Part shown: piece after piece, positions 52,832 through 62,705 of the stretch
How the letters are laid out: each line of letters begins with the position of its first letter
Numbering within the stretch: the stretch's first letter is position 1
Assembly: GCF_005795905.1 (NCBI RefSeq)
Contig: NZ_VAWE01000001.1
Coordinates: forward strand, 1,178,001 to 1,242,000
Direction: 5' to 3'
DNA length: 64,000 bases
Origin: Streptomyces marianii
GTDB taxonomy: Bacteria; Actinomycetota; Actinomycetes; Streptomycetales; Streptomycetaceae
Notes under the pieces: generated by a model
The model's database searches: none
Told to the model about the DNA's origin: nothing
The model's input: the letters and a program-made list of their open reading frames with translations, nothing else
Made by a program: the position numbers and the translations under genes

Positions 52832-54058
52832 TCAGCCGATCCATCGGGCGGGCTTGGTGGCGTTGTACAGCAGGTACTCCAGCGGGCCCCGCCGGAAGAC
52901 GCGGGTCCACAGGAAGGCCGTCGCTATGGCCACGACCGCGAACCCGACGAGCACCGGCAGGGCCGGCCAGTCGTCACCGTCGACCGTACCCAGCAGACGG
53001 ATCGCGAAAATATGACCGACATAGGCCGTCAGGGAGATCGAGCCGACCGCGGCGAGCGGTGCGAGCAGCCGGACGCGGGGACCCGCGAACCGCACGGCGA
53101 TGAAACAGCCGGCCAGGACGGCCAGCGCGACGCCGGTGTTGCCGACGACGGACCAGGTGGTCTGGCTGTGCGGGGAGGCCACCAGCAGCCAGGCCGGGTG
53201 CCCGGAGGCGAACTCCTCGCCGACGGCGTCGGACCACCACGCCGAGGCGGCGGGGCCTCCGTCCGTGGCCGCGCTCACAGCTGCCTGGGTGCCCGGAACC
53301 GCATGGAGGGCCAGCCACGACCCCCCGTAACCGATCACGGCCAGTGCCCCGCCGGTGCAGGCAAGGTTCGTGAGCACGTCGCGGCGCGAGAGGTCGAGCC
53401 TGGCCACCGCCATTCCGGCCACGATGAAGGGGAACCACGTCAGGGCCGGGTACTCGCCGGTGACGAAGAGTTCCAGGAAGCCGTCCGAGCCGGTGATCCG
53501 TGCGAGGGGGTCCAGACCGACGACTGCGTCGGACCAGTCCCCACCGTCGACCGCGGCTCTCAGCAGGTACAGCACCTGCGGCAGGACGAGGGCGGTCGAG
53601 GCCGCGATGAGCGCGAGCGCCCTCGCGCTCAGCCGGTACAGCGGCAGGGCGAGGACGAGGAGCAGACCGTAGAAGGACAGGATGACGTCGACGTCGGTGT
53701 CCAGCAGGACCAGTGCGTACCCCAGGGCCATCAGGAGGGCGGCACGGATCAGGACCCGGCCGATCGCCTGGCGGCCGCCGCGTCCCGCGCGCGGCCGGGG
53801 GCGGCCCGTCAGGAGGACCAGGGTGAAGCCGGCCAGCAGCGCGAACAGTGCGGACGACCGGCCCCGTGCCACCTCCATGACCCACCCCAGGGGACCGCCC
53901 ACCGACGGATCGGGACCGACGTGCGCGGCGAACATGCCCAGGATCGCCAGTCCGCGCGCGAGATCGAGGCCGATCATCCGGCCCGTCGGCGGCGCGCGGA
54001 AAGGCGAGTCGTCCGCGGTCGTCGCGGACGGCACGGCCGGAGCGAATACGTGTCCCAT
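52832..54058 (-). CDS. DUF418/HGSNAT-like membrane protein
   Basis: A 408-residue membrane protein with about ten spans, RMIGLDLARGLAILGMFAAH at the N-terminus (DUF1624/HGSNAT-like start) and FRRGPLEYLLY at the end (DUF418). Family members are thought to be acyltransferase-type membrane enzymes; the substrate is unknown. It starts downstream of a gap and ends 47 bp before the phosphatase-like gene. Confidence 0.88.
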   Translation of the reverse strand: MGHVFAPAVPSATTADDSPFRAPPTGRMIGLDLARGLAILGMFAAHVGPDPSVGGPLGWVMEVARGRSSALFALLAGFTLVLLTGRPRPRAGRGGRQAIGRVLIRAALLMALGYALVLLDTDVDVILSFYGLLLVLALPLYRLSARALALIAASTALVLPQVLYLLRAAVDGGDWSDAVVGLDPLARITGSDGFLELFVTGEYPALTWFPFIVAGMAVARLDLSRRDVLTNLACTGGALAVIGYGGSWLALHAVPGTQAAVSAATDGGPAASAWWSDAVGEEFASGHPAWLLVASPHSQTTWSVVGNTGVALAVLAGCFIAVRFAGPRVRLLAPLAAVGSISLTAYVGHIFAIRLLGTVDGDDWPALPVLVGFAVVAIATAFLWTRVFRRGPLEYLLYNATKPARWIG

Positions 54059-54812
54059 TGGTCACCACAATTCGAGGAACATGCCGGTTCAACCATCCGG
54101 CAGTCGGCCGGAAATCCCCCGCCGACCGGGGGGTCCCCGGTACGGCCGCGGGAAATCCGCGGGAGCCGGGCGGCTCGGAATGCCACCAGTGAACGGAACG
54201 GGGATCCCCGCGTCATGCCACCGCAATTCGGGACTTGCCAGAGCCGTGCGCGGCCGGTAAGGGCTGTCCCGCAATCCCCGGGGGGACCGGCGCGCGGCGT
54301 CAGACGCGGTGCATCGCAAGCCGGAGAGTCGTTCCCATACTGGGTGCATTCGGGCGATGCGACAGCGTCGCGAGGCGCCGTGGCTGTCGTCGTGCGCCCG
54401 CCGGGGGCTGCGGGACAGCCCTTGGGGCAGCACGTCGTACAGGCCGGCGGTTCCGCAGCCCGGCAGACGGGGCCGCATATTCCGTCACTCCTGTCAAGCC
54501 ACGAGCTCCAGTAGCAGGACAGAAATCGTTCGATCGTGCCTACTGGAATAAGAAGGCGATTGAAACCCGAAACGTGGCGCCTGCCACCACCGCCTCCGAC
54601 AGGAATCCGACATGCGAGCCCCGAAGAAGGCAGAACGAGGGTCGCGCGACCGCAGGTGAACGACTCATGAATTCATGGATACACGACCGCCCGGCGACCG
54701 ATGACCTTGGAACGTCCGGTTCGCAGGCATCCGCTCCCGTGCACGGCACGGACCGCCGCGCGGCGACGGCGCTCCTGGCCGGCGGCAGCCGCCGCATCCG
54801 GGAGGAACTGTC
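54059..54812. other. 754-bp intergenic region before the Pls-like gene
   Basis: No supported gene; frames lack domains. It contains the 165-bp inverted-repeat element described separately and, after 54480, an AT-richer stretch that is the probable promoter of the synthetase gene. GC content is lower here than in the genes on both sides. Confidence 0.45.
54259..54423. mobile_element. MITE-like element, 165 bp with 15-bp perfect terminal inverted repeats
   Basis: AAGGGCTGTCCCGCA at 54259-54273 is the exact reverse complement of TGCGGGACAGCCCTT at 54409-54423. GGCTGTCCCG ends are common in IS5-like elements of Streptomyces (recalled). No transposase frame fits inside, so this would be a non-autonomous or decayed remnant. 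I do not see a clear target-site duplication. Confidence 0.45.
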
Positions 54813-57737
54813 GTGACCTGCAACAGCTTCGAACGACCCGCCACCGCCGCCGGGATCGGCTCGACATCCCGGGCGGATGCACCGGCCGGCAACGGAGGCG
54901 GCGCGGAGAAGCCCGTCGAGGCACTGCTCGCCGAGGTGCTGGCAGGCGTCCTGCGCACCGAGCAGGTCCCCGCCGACGGCAACTTCTTCACCGACCTCGG
55001 CGCAGACTCCCTCGTCATGGCCCAGTTCTGCGCCCGCCTCCGCAAACGAAACGACCTCCCCACCGTGTCGATGAAGGACGTCTACCAACACCCCACGCTG
55101 GCGAGTCTGGCGGCCTCGCTGCCCCCCGCGGCACCGGCGGATGCACCGGCCGGCAACGGAGGCGGCGCGGAGAAGCCCGTCGAGGCACTGCTCGCCGAGG
55201 TGCTGGCAGGCGTCCTGCGCACCGAGCAGGTCCCCGCCGACGGCAACTTCTTCACCGACCTCGGCGCAGACTCCCTCGTCATGGCCCAGTTCTGCGCCCG
55301 CCTCCGCAAACGAAACGACCTCCCCACCGTGTCGATGAAGGACGTCTACCGCCACCCGACCGTCCGCGCCCTGGCCGCGGAACTCGACCTTCCGGAGGCC
55401 GGGCCCGGCGCCGCGGCCGGTCCCGGCAAGTCCGGTACCACCTCCGCCGGGGCGATGTCCGTGACGACGGCGGGAACGACGACCGGAACGGCGGCCGGAA
55501 CGGCGGCCGGGACCGGCCCTGCGGAGGCACCCGCCAGGGCGCGCACGTGGCAGTACGTGCTGTGCGGCGCGCTGCAGCTCCTGTTCTTCCTCGGCATGTC
55601 CTTCGTCGTGGCGCTCGTCCTGGCGAGCGGATACGAGTGGATCCGGGACGGCTCGGGGGCCGTCGGCGTGTACCTGCGGTCGGCCGTCTTCGCGGGCGTG
55701 GGCTTCACCGCCCTGTGCGCACTCTCCGTCGTCGGCAAGTGGCTGCTGGTCGGGCGCTTCCGGCCCGGGCGGTTCCCCGTGTGGAGCCTCGGCTATCTGC
55801 GCTTCTGGTGCGTGAAAGCCCTGATCCGTACCAGCCCGATGCGCCTGTTCGTCGGCACCCCGCTGTACGTGCTGTACCTGCGGGCCCTGGGCGCGAGGAT
55901 CGGGCGCAATGTGGCGATCTTCTCCCGCAACGTGCCGGTGTGCACCGACCTGCTCACGGTCGAGGAGGGTTCCGTCATCCGCAAGGACGTGTTCTTCTCC
56001 TGCTACCGGGCGCACGACGGCGTGATCGAGACCGGCCCCGTCACCCTCGGCCGCGACGCGACGGTCAGCGAGCAGACGGTCCTCGACATCGGTACGTCGA
56101 TGGGCGACTCCGCCCAGCTGGGCCATGCCTCCTCGCTGCACAGCGGACAGCACGTGCCCGCGGGCGAGTCCTGGCACGGCTCCCCGGCCCAGCCCACCAC
56201 CACGGACTTCCGCGCCGTCGGGGCCGCGCCGTGCGGCGGCCTGCGCAAGGTGCTCTACACGGCGGCGCAGCTCCTGCTGCTGCTGGGTGTGTACCTGCCT
56301 CTGGCGCTGGGCGGTCTCGGCCTGCTGTTCGCCGTACTGCCGCAGCTGGACGCCCTGCTGACTCCCGAGCCGACCTTCACCAGCCCCGGGTTCTACCTCG
56401 ATGCGCTGATCGCCTCGTTCGTGGCCTTCTTCGGCGGGCTTCTGGTGGGCCTGGTCATCGTGAACGCCGTGCCCCGGCTGCTGCGCCTGGTGATCGAGCC
56501 GGGCAGGGTCTACCCCCTGTTCGGGGTCCACCACGGCCTCCAGCGGTCCCTCACGCGGATGACCAACGCCAGGTTCTTCGTCCTGCTGTTCGGCGACAGC
56601 TCGGCCATCGTCCACTACCTGCGCTGCCTCGGATACGACCTGGGCCGGGTCGAGCAGACGGGGTCCAACTTCGGCTCGCTGGTCAAGCACGACAGCCCGT
56701 ACCTGAGCCGGGTCGGCACCGGCACGATGGTCGCCGACGGCCTCTCGGTCATCAACGCCGACTTCTCCAGCACGTCCTTCCGCTTCTCCCCCGCCTCCAT
56801 CGGATCGAGCAGCTTCCTCGGCAACAACATCGTCTATCCCGCGCGCAGCCGCGCCGGGGACAACTGCCTGCTGGCGACCAAGGTCATGGTGCCCATCGAC
56901 GGACCGGTCCGCGAGAACGTGGGCCTGCTGGGCTCGCCGAGCTTCGAGATCCCGCGCACGGTCATGCGGGACCGGCGGTTCGACCACCTCGCCGCCGGCG
57001 ACGAACTGCGCCGCCGCCTGGGCGCGAAGAACAGGCACAACGCCTTCACGGCGACCCTGTACCTGCTGATGCGCTGGATCCACTTCTACGTCGTCGCCCT
57101 CATCGCGATGGCCGCGGTGGACCTCTACCACAGCCACGGTCTGCCGCCGATAGCGCTGGCGAGCCTGGTCACCCTGCTGTTCACCGTCGTCTACTACGCG
57201 CTGGTGGAACGGATCGTCACCCGCGTCCAGCCGCTGAAGCCGCTGTACTGCTCGATCTACGACCAGTCCTTCTGGCGTCACGAACGCTTCTGGAAACTGA
57301 CGACCCACCGCTACATGCAGCTCTTCAACGGCACTCCGTTCAAGAACCTCGTCTGGCGGCTGCTGGGGGTCCGCATCGGCCGACGGGTCTTCGACGACGG
57401 CTGCTCGCTGATCGAACGGTCCCTCGTCACCATCGGCGACGAATGCACCCTCAACGCCGGCACCGTCATCCAGTGCCACTCCCAGGAGGACGGCGCCTTC
57501 AAGTCCGACCGGGCCACACTGGGCGCGGGCGTGACCCTCGGTGTCGGCGCCTTCGTCCACTACGGCACCACGGTCGGCGACCACGCCCGTCTCGCCGCCG
57601 ACTCCTTCCTGATGAAGGGTGAGGAAGTGCCCGCGCGGGAGGGCTGGGGCGGCAACCCGGCCCGGGAGGGCGTTGCCGTGGCGACGGTGCCCGTCTGCCG
57701 CGAGCCGGCGGACGGCCGGCGAGGGGCGCTGCGGTGA
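54813..57737 (+). CDS. Pls/PosA-like membrane peptide synthetase without adenylation domain, with two carrier domains
   Basis: A 974-residue protein. Two peptidyl carrier domains (about 30-100 and 118-190; phosphopantetheine serines S66 and S154 in GADSLVMAQF) are followed by an Ala/Thr/Gly linker and then the C-terminal architecture of epsilon-poly-lysine synthetase Pls: six membrane spans in three pairs, each pair followed by a soluble left-handed beta-helix-like domain (for example RIGRNVAIFSRNVP, SFLGNNIVYPARSR, RIGRRVFDDGCSLIERS). Pls uses these three domains for iterative chain building. The usual N-terminal adenylation domain is absent, so an amino acid must be loaded in trans. The GTG at 54813 has GGGAGGAAC upstream. 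Confidence 0.88.
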   Translation: MTCNSFERPATAAGIGSTSRADAPAGNGGGAEKPVEALLAEVLAGVLRTEQVPADGNFFTDLGADSLVMAQFCARLRKRNDLPTVSMKDVYQHPTLASLAASLPPAAPADAPAGNGGGAEKPVEALLAEVLAGVLRTEQVPADGNFFTDLGADSLVMAQFCARLRKRNDLPTVSMKDVYRHPTVRALAAELDLPEAGPGAAAGPGKSGTTSAGAMSVTTAGTTTGTAAGTAAGTGPAEAPARARTWQYVLCGALQLLFFLGMSFVVALVLASGYEWIRDGSGAVGVYLRSAVFAGVGFTALCALSVVGKWLLVGRFRPGRFPVWSLGYLRFWCVKALIRTSPMRLFVGTPLYVLYLRALGARIGRNVAIFSRNVPVCTDLLTVEEGSVIRKDVFFSCYRAHDGVIETGPVTLGRDATVSEQTVLDIGTSMGDSAQLGHASSLHSGQHVPAGESWHGSPAQPTTTDFRAVGAAPCGGLRKVLYTAAQLLLLLGVYLPLALGGLGLLFAVLPQLDALLTPEPTFTSPGFYLDALIASFVAFFGGLLVGLVIVNAVPRLLRLVIEPGRVYPLFGVHHGLQRSLTRMTNARFFVLLFGDSSAIVHYLRCLGYDLGRVEQTGSNFGSLVKHDSPYLSRVGTGTMVADGLSVINADFSSTSFRFSPASIGSSSFLGNNIVYPARSRAGDNCLLATKVMVPIDGPVRENVGLLGSPSFEIPRTVMRDRRFDHLAAGDELRRRLGAKNRHNAFTATLYLLMRWIHFYVVALIAMAAVDLYHSHGLPPIALASLVTLLFTVVYYALVERIVTRVQPLKPLYCSIYDQSFWRHERFWKLTTHRYMQLFNGTPFKNLVWRLLGVRIGRRVFDDGCSLIERSLVTIGDECTLNAGTVIQCHSQEDGAFKSDRATLGAGVTLGVGAFVHYGTTVGDHARLAADSFLMKGEEVPAREGWGGNPAREGVAVATVPVCREPADGRRGALR
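54873..55086 (+). repeat. 214-bp exact direct repeat encoding carrier domain 1
   Basis: Identical at every base to 55137-55350, 264 bp (88 codons) downstream, so in frame. It covers the carrier helix region with its serine. Identity at silent positions means a very recent duplication or active gene conversion. Confidence 0.97.
55137..55350 (+). repeat. 214-bp exact direct repeat encoding carrier domain 2
   Basis: Second copy of 54873-55086. Sequence on both sides differs: after copy 1 comes AHPTLASLAASLPP-like sequence, after copy 2 HPTVRALAAELDLP, the more usual carrier end. Confidence 0.97.
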
Positions 57738-57916
57738 CGCGCGGGACACCCGCTTCGCTGGGGCACCACCCGTCACGGCCGGCGGCCGGACGACGGCCCG
57801 ACCGCCGTACCGCGCACCGCGGTCCGTGCCTTCCTGACCCGTTCACGGAGACCCACGGCGTCCGGTCCCGGACGCCGTGGAGGCGGTCTCACGGAGAGCG
57901 GAGACCGGTGGGTCGG

Positions 57917-58651
57917 ATGTCCGGCCGGGACTTGGCCGTACGCCCGTCGGGGATCCGGGAAGCCGGCCCGGACGCGCCGCCCACCTGCACGCTGCGGGAC
58001 CTCGTGGCCGAGGGGGCCGGAGCGGTGATCGAGGCCGACCCGGCCGTGGCCCGGCTGAAGTCGTCCGTCGACATGGTCGGGGCCCAGGAGCTGACCGACG
58101 CGGAGTGGCAGATGCTGCTGCTCCGCTGCCCGTCCCGGCGCTTCACCATCGTCGGGGACCGCGCCCAGGCCCGGCACGGGTTCACGGAGTCGTGGCGGGA
58201 GCGCCTGGCGCGGATCGGGCTCGACCGGATCGAGGGGGCCTCCCTGACCATCAACTACCGGACGCCGGAGGAGGTCATGGCGGAGGCCGAGCCGGCCGTC
58301 CGGGCGGTGCTCCCGGACGCCAACGTCCCGACGGCCGTCCGCAGCGGTGGCGTCCCCCTACTCCACGGATCCGTCGCGGACCTGGACTCCGTGCTCGACG
58401 TCTGGCTCGCCGCCCACACCGACGGGATCGCCTGCGTCATCGGCGATCCCACGTTCCGCCCGACGTCCCGCGTACGGGCGCTGGACCCGGAGTTGCCGAA
58501 GGGGCTCGAGTTCGACCTCGTCGTCCTCGTCGACCCGGAGGCGTTCGGCACGGGTGTCGAAGGGGCGGTCGACCGCCATGTCGCGATGACACGGGCGACC
58601 CGGCAACTCGTCGTCCTCACGGCGTTCCTGACGCCCGCCGGAGTGGCGTGA
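57917..58651 (+). pseudogene. internally deleted HelD/HelR-like helicase remnant
   Basis: 244 codons. The N-terminal part (PSGIREAGPDAPPTCTLRD, then ADPAVARLKSSVDMV) is from the middle of an RNA-polymerase-associated HelR-type helicase; it then joins directly to GAQELTDAEWQMLLLRCPS, where intact proteins read VVDEAQELTDAEWQ. Thus the Walker B DE and the stretch before it are missing, and no Walker A exists upstream. The C-terminal motifs (TIVGDRAQ, INYRTPEEV, KGLEFDLVVLVD, VAMTRATRQLVVLT) are intact. Intact HelR rescues RNA polymerase from rifampicin; this version cannot hydrolyse ATP and is probably dead. Confidence 0.8.
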
Positions 58652-58843
58652 GAACCGCCCACAGGGCGCCGCCGGCAGGGCCGGGCCCGTCAGCGCGACG
58701 GCAGCCCGGCCCGCTCGGCACCGGCCGCCCCGGGACGCCGGCCGTCCGGCAGCAAAGAGGCACCCGGGTGCGGCGCCTCGGTGTCCCCGGTCCGGCTCAC
58801 GGGCCGTCGGCCGGCTGCTCGGGCCGGCGGCCGCCGGACGGAG

Positions 58844-60055
58844 TCAGGGCAGAACGCGGTCGAAGGCGACGGGCAGGTGCCGGGGCCCGCGCAGTACGGC
58901 ACTGCTCCGGTAGGGCGGGGGGTCGGCGAGGAGGCGGGGGTTGTCAAGCCGCCGGACGAGTTGAGTGAGGGCGATCTGCGCCTCCAGACGGGCCAGCGGT
59001 GCGCCGAAGCAGCTGTGGACACCGCTGCCGAAGCCGAGGTGCTCGATGTCGGGGCGGTCGGGATCGAACTCGTCCGGGTCGGTGAAACGCTTCGGGTCCC
59101 GATTGCCCGACGCCAGGACCATGGCGACCACCGACCCCTCCGGGATCGTCACACCTCCGATCTCGATGTCCGCCAGAGCGCCTCGCTGCAGAATGATCTG
59201 CGCCGGCGGCTCGAACCGGAGCAGTTCCTCGACCAGCCGGGGCGCGATCTCCGGCTCCCGGCGCAGCCGCTCCCACTGGTCCGGCCGGCGCAGCAGGGTC
59301 AGCACGCCGTTGGCGATCAGGTTGACCGTGGTCTCGTGACCGGCGATGAGCAGCAGGATCGCGGTGACCACGAGTTCCACGCGGCTGAGCGGTCCGCCCT
59401 CCGCGTCGTGGTCCGCCGCGAGCCGGAAGAGCATGCCGCCGTCGGACCTGCCGGCGCCGTTCTCGATGAGGTCGTTGATGTAGAGGGCGAGTTCCCGTCG
59501 GGTCTCGGCGCCCTCGCGCAGCCGGACGGACGGGTCCTCGCCCGGCCGCGGGTCGATCGAGGCGACCAGTTCGTCGGCCCAGGTGCGGAATTTCGGCTCG
59601 TCCTCGTGCGGCACCCCCAGGAGCCGGCAGATGACGGTCACGGGGAACGGATAGGCGAACGCGTCCACCACATCGATCTCTCCCCCCGCGGGGAAGGCGT
59701 CGATCAGCTCCCTGATGGTGGCCTCCATCTCCCCGCGCATGTCGTGGATCCGGTGCGGCGAGTGCGGCGGGCCGAACTGACGCATCGCCAGACCGCGGAC
59801 CCGGTCGTGCTCAGGGGGATCCATGCCGATGAAACTGGGCGGGAACTGTCCTCCGAACGCCTCCTCCCGGTCCTTGTGCGTGGAGGTGATGCGCGGATCG
59901 TGGAGCAGAGCCAGCAACTCGTGATACGTACTGACGGCGTAGCTGCCGTCCTCCTGCCGGGACACCGGCGTCCTGCGGAGCTCCGCGTACAGGGGATACG
60001 GATCAGCCCGGCTCCCGTAGTCGAGAATCTTCCGCATCAGGGTTTCGCCACCCAT
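58844..60055 (-). CDS. cytochrome P450
   Basis: A 403-residue soluble bacterial P450. I-helix oxygen-binding motif AGHETT at 238-243, the ExxR pair E277/R280, and haem loop FGSGVHSCFG with ligand C349. The ATG at 60055 has GGAGGAGAG six bases upstream. Its substrate is unknown; no ferredoxin gene is adjacent. It stands alone between the helicase remnant and an intergenic region, so a tailoring role in a nearby pathway, such as the Pls-like product, is only a possibility. Confidence 0.95.
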   Translation of the reverse strand: MGGETLMRKILDYGSRADPYPLYAELRRTPVSRQEDGSYAVSTYHELLALLHDPRITSTHKDREEAFGGQFPPSFIGMDPPEHDRVRGLAMRQFGPPHSPHRIHDMRGEMEATIRELIDAFPAGGEIDVVDAFAYPFPVTVICRLLGVPHEDEPKFRTWADELVASIDPRPGEDPSVRLREGAETRRELALYINDLIENGAGRSDGGMLFRLAADHDAEGGPLSRVELVVTAILLLIAGHETTVNLIANGVLTLLRRPDQWERLRREPEIAPRLVEELLRFEPPAQIILQRGALADIEIGGVTIPEGSVVAMVLASGNRDPKRFTDPDEFDPDRPDIEHLGFGSGVHSCFGAPLARLEAQIALTQLVRRLDNPRLLADPPPYRSSAVLRGPRHLPVAFDRVLP

Positions 60056-60454
60056 GCCGGTCTCTCCTCCCACTCACCACGCCCGACGTCGGACCATCCG
60101 GCATTCTGACCATGATCGCGAAACGTCCGGTCGTCCCTGGGCGAAACCCGCGCGGCACGTCCCCTGACCGGCTCACACGGAGTGCGGTCGCGTCCGGCGC
60201 CGCGGGCGCGCCGCCGTCGGCGCACCCGCGCCCGCACCGCCGTACGGGACGAGCGGCCGCGAACGGCGGGGACCGGGTCGCAGCACGGACGGCCCAGGCA
60301 GGTCGCTGCCGCAGGATCCACCGGACCGTGTGTCATCCTCGGGGGCAGGTCCGTGTCCCCCCGGCCTCCCGGCCGCGGACGGGCCGTCACACCCGCGCGG
60401 ACAGTCGGCTGTTCGTGCGCCCGCGTAGGACGATGGCGGCGGAAGGCGGTGCCT
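60056..60454. other. intergenic between divergent genes
   Basis: No supported gene. It must contain the promoters of the P450 and GAP-family genes; I could not place boxes with confidence. Confidence 0.4.
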
Positions 60455-61102
60455 GTGGCGTTCGGTGAGGTCGTGTTCTTCGCGGTGGTGATCGCCCTGT
60501 CGCCGTTCACCCTCATCCCCGCCCTCTTCATGCAGTTCACCCCGCAGCCCCGCGCCACCAGCAGCGCCTTCCTGACCGGCTGGGTCATCGGCATCGTCGT
60601 ACCCGCGGTGGCGTGCGCCGCGCTGGCCTCCGTGGTCCAGCGTCCGGCGGAGGGGCACGGCTGGGTCGCCTGGGCCAGAGTCGCACTCGGCTCGCTCCTG
60701 ATCCTCTTCGGCCTCCGCCAGTGGCTGACCAGACACGGCAGGCCCGCACCGGGCTGGATGCGGCTCCTCGCCGACGCGAGCCCGTCCAGGGCGTTCCGGC
60801 TCGGACTGCTGTTGTCGCTGGCCAACCCGAAGATCCTGCTGCTGTCCGCCGCCGCCGGTCTCACGGTCGGGGCAGCCGGGGCGGCCACCACGAGCGGCGT
60901 GACGGCCCTCGCGGTGTTCACCGTGTGCGCCGCCAGCACCGTGGCGCTGCCGGTGGTGCTCCATCTGCTCATGGGCGAACGGGTCCTCATCCCGTTGCTG
61001 AGGGTCAGACAGTGGCTGGAGAGCCAGGCGGCCGGAGTGATGGCGGTGGTGATCGCCGCCATCGGTGTTCTCGTCCTCTTCGAGGGAGTCGTCAGGCTCT
61101 GA
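60455..61102 (+). CDS. GAP family membrane protein (Sap-like)
   Basis: A 215-residue protein with six hydrophobic segments, of the GAP/Sap family (sulfolipid-1-addressing protein group), with ALSPFTLIPALFMQFTPQPR at the start and LSLANPKILLLSAAAGL in the middle. The family is thought to take part in small-molecule or lipid export. The GTG at 60455 has GGAAGGC at the right spacing. Confidence 0.8.
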   Translation: MAFGEVVFFAVVIALSPFTLIPALFMQFTPQPRATSSAFLTGWVIGIVVPAVACAALASVVQRPAEGHGWVAWARVALGSLLILFGLRQWLTRHGRPAPGWMRLLADASPSRAFRLGLLLSLANPKILLLSAAAGLTVGAAGAATTSGVTALAVFTVCAASTVALPVVLHLLMGERVLIPLLRVRQWLESQAAGVMAVVIAAIGVLVLFEGVVRL

Positions 61103-61337
61103 ACTCCGACGGGGCGTCAGGCTCCGGGCTCCGCCCGGCCGGCCGGCGGGTGGTCCGCGTCTCCCGTCCGGCACCAGCACGCCCCGCCGCCTCGTCGTCG
61201 ATCGCCTCCGTCGACAACGGCGACTCGCCGTCGGCGGACCGCCGCCTCCCGGTAATGTCCCTTGCCGGCACCGACACCCGTATCCACGCGCGGCCGTACT
61301 GCTCCCGGACCGGCCCACGTTCCGAGGGAAGGCACTC

Positions 61338-62705
61338 ATGACGACTGTGGCCGGCCGGTCCGCCGTGGGATCCATAGCGGCACGCCTCGAACGTCTGCCG
61401 CACTCCCGCTGGCACGTCAAGGTCCGTTTTCTGATCGGCGCCGTCACCTTCTTCGAGGCGTTCGACCAGCTGCTCGCCGCCTCCGCGCTCCCCGTCCTCA
61501 TGGAGGAATGGCACCTGACGACCGGGCAGGCCACCCTGGCCGTGACGGCCGGCTCCGTCGGCATGCTGTTCGGCGCTCTGGTCGCCGGATGGACGGGGGA
61601 CGCCATCGGCCGGGTCCGGACGGTCGCGGTGGGGGTCGCCGTCACGGCGCTCGCCGGGCTCGCCGTCGCCCTGTCCACGGGAATCGAGCTCTTCGCGCTC
61701 TTCCGCTTCGCCCAGGGCCTGGGCATCGGCGGTGTCGTCCCGGTCGCCGCCACCTACATCAACGAGATCGCGCGGTCGGACAAGCGGGGCCGGTTCGTGC
61801 TGCTCTACGAGATGATCTTCCCTGCCGGGCTCGCGGTCGCGACCCTGGTCGCCGTGTGGGTCGTGCCCAACCTCGGCTGGCGGGCGATGTTCCTGATCGG
61901 CGCTCTGCCCGTGCTGATCGCCGCCGTGCTGCCCCGCCACGTCGCCGAGTCACCGCGCTGGCTGCTGGCGCGCGGACGGACGGAGGAGGCCGAGCGGGTC
62001 ATCGCGTCGATCGAGGCGGAGGTCGTCCGCTCCACCGGGGCGCCGCTGCCCGAACCCGCCACCGTGGAGAAGGGCGAGGAGAGCGCCCGGGGAAGGCTGA
62101 GAGAGCTGTTCACCGGGCGGTACCTGAGGCGCACGACGGTCGTGTCGGCCCTGTGGTTCGTCGCGTACTACGTCAACCACGGAATCTCCGTCTGGCTGCC
62201 GTCCCTCTACACCGGGAACTTCGGGCTCGGCCTGGCCACGGCCCTCGGCTACACCCTGCTCAGCAATGTGACCGGGCTGCTCGGCACCCTGCTCGTCGCC
62301 CTGCTGATCGACCGGGTCGGCCGCCGGCCGGCGCTGGTGACCGCACTCGGCGGCAGCGCGCTCGCGCTGACCACGCTCGCGGTGACCGGAGCGGCCTCCG
62401 GCGGACGGGTGGCACTCTTCGCGTCCTGTACGACGCTTTTCGTGTACGCCGTCAACTGCGGGCTCTACCTCTACTCCCCCGAGCTCTATCCGACGCGGAA
62501 CCGCGCGAAGGGAGCGGCCTTCGGCGGGTTGTGGAACCGGCTGGGCGTCATCCTCGGCCCGATCGTCGTCGGCGCGATCCTGGGTGCCGGGGGCAGCCTG
62601 ACACTCGTCTTCGCCCAGTTCGCGGCCGTGGCGGTGGTGGGCACGGTCATCGCCTGCTTCGCGGTCGAGACGAAGGGCATGACGCTGGAGGAGCTCAACA
62701 CCTGA
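61338..62705 (+). CDS. MFS sugar/aromatic acid symporter
   Basis: A 455-residue permease with twelve spans and sugar-porter signatures: GDAIGRVRT between spans 2 and 3, a long central loop with ESPRWLLARGRTEEAERVI, LLIDRVGRRPAL, and YSPELYPTRNRAKGAAFGG near the end. Proton-linked uptake of a sugar or aromatic acid is likely. GAGGGAAGG precedes the ATG. Confidence 0.9.
   Translation: MTTVAGRSAVGSIAARLERLPHSRWHVKVRFLIGAVTFFEAFDQLLAASALPVLMEEWHLTTGQATLAVTAGSVGMLFGALVAGWTGDAIGRVRTVAVGVAVTALAGLAVALSTGIELFALFRFAQGLGIGGVVPVAATYINEIARSDKRGRFVLLYEMIFPAGLAVATLVAVWVVPNLGWRAMFLIGALPVLIAAVLPRHVAESPRWLLARGRTEEAERVIASIEAEVVRSTGAPLPEPATVEKGEESARGRLRELFTGRYLRRTTVVSALWFVAYYVNHGISVWLPSLYTGNFGLGLATALGYTLLSNVTGLLGTLLVALLIDRVGRRPALVTALGGSALALTTLAVTGAASGGRVALFASCTTLFVYAVNCGLYLYSPELYPTRNRAKGAAFGGLWNRLGVILGPIVVGAILGAGGSLTLVFAQFAAVAVVGTVIACFAVETKGMTLEELNT

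Noticed and set aside
54540..57776. 1078-codon minus-strand frame across the Pls-like gene
   Set aside because: It is the antisense shadow of a gene with clear carrier and membrane domains; high-GC DNA often keeps the opposite frame open.
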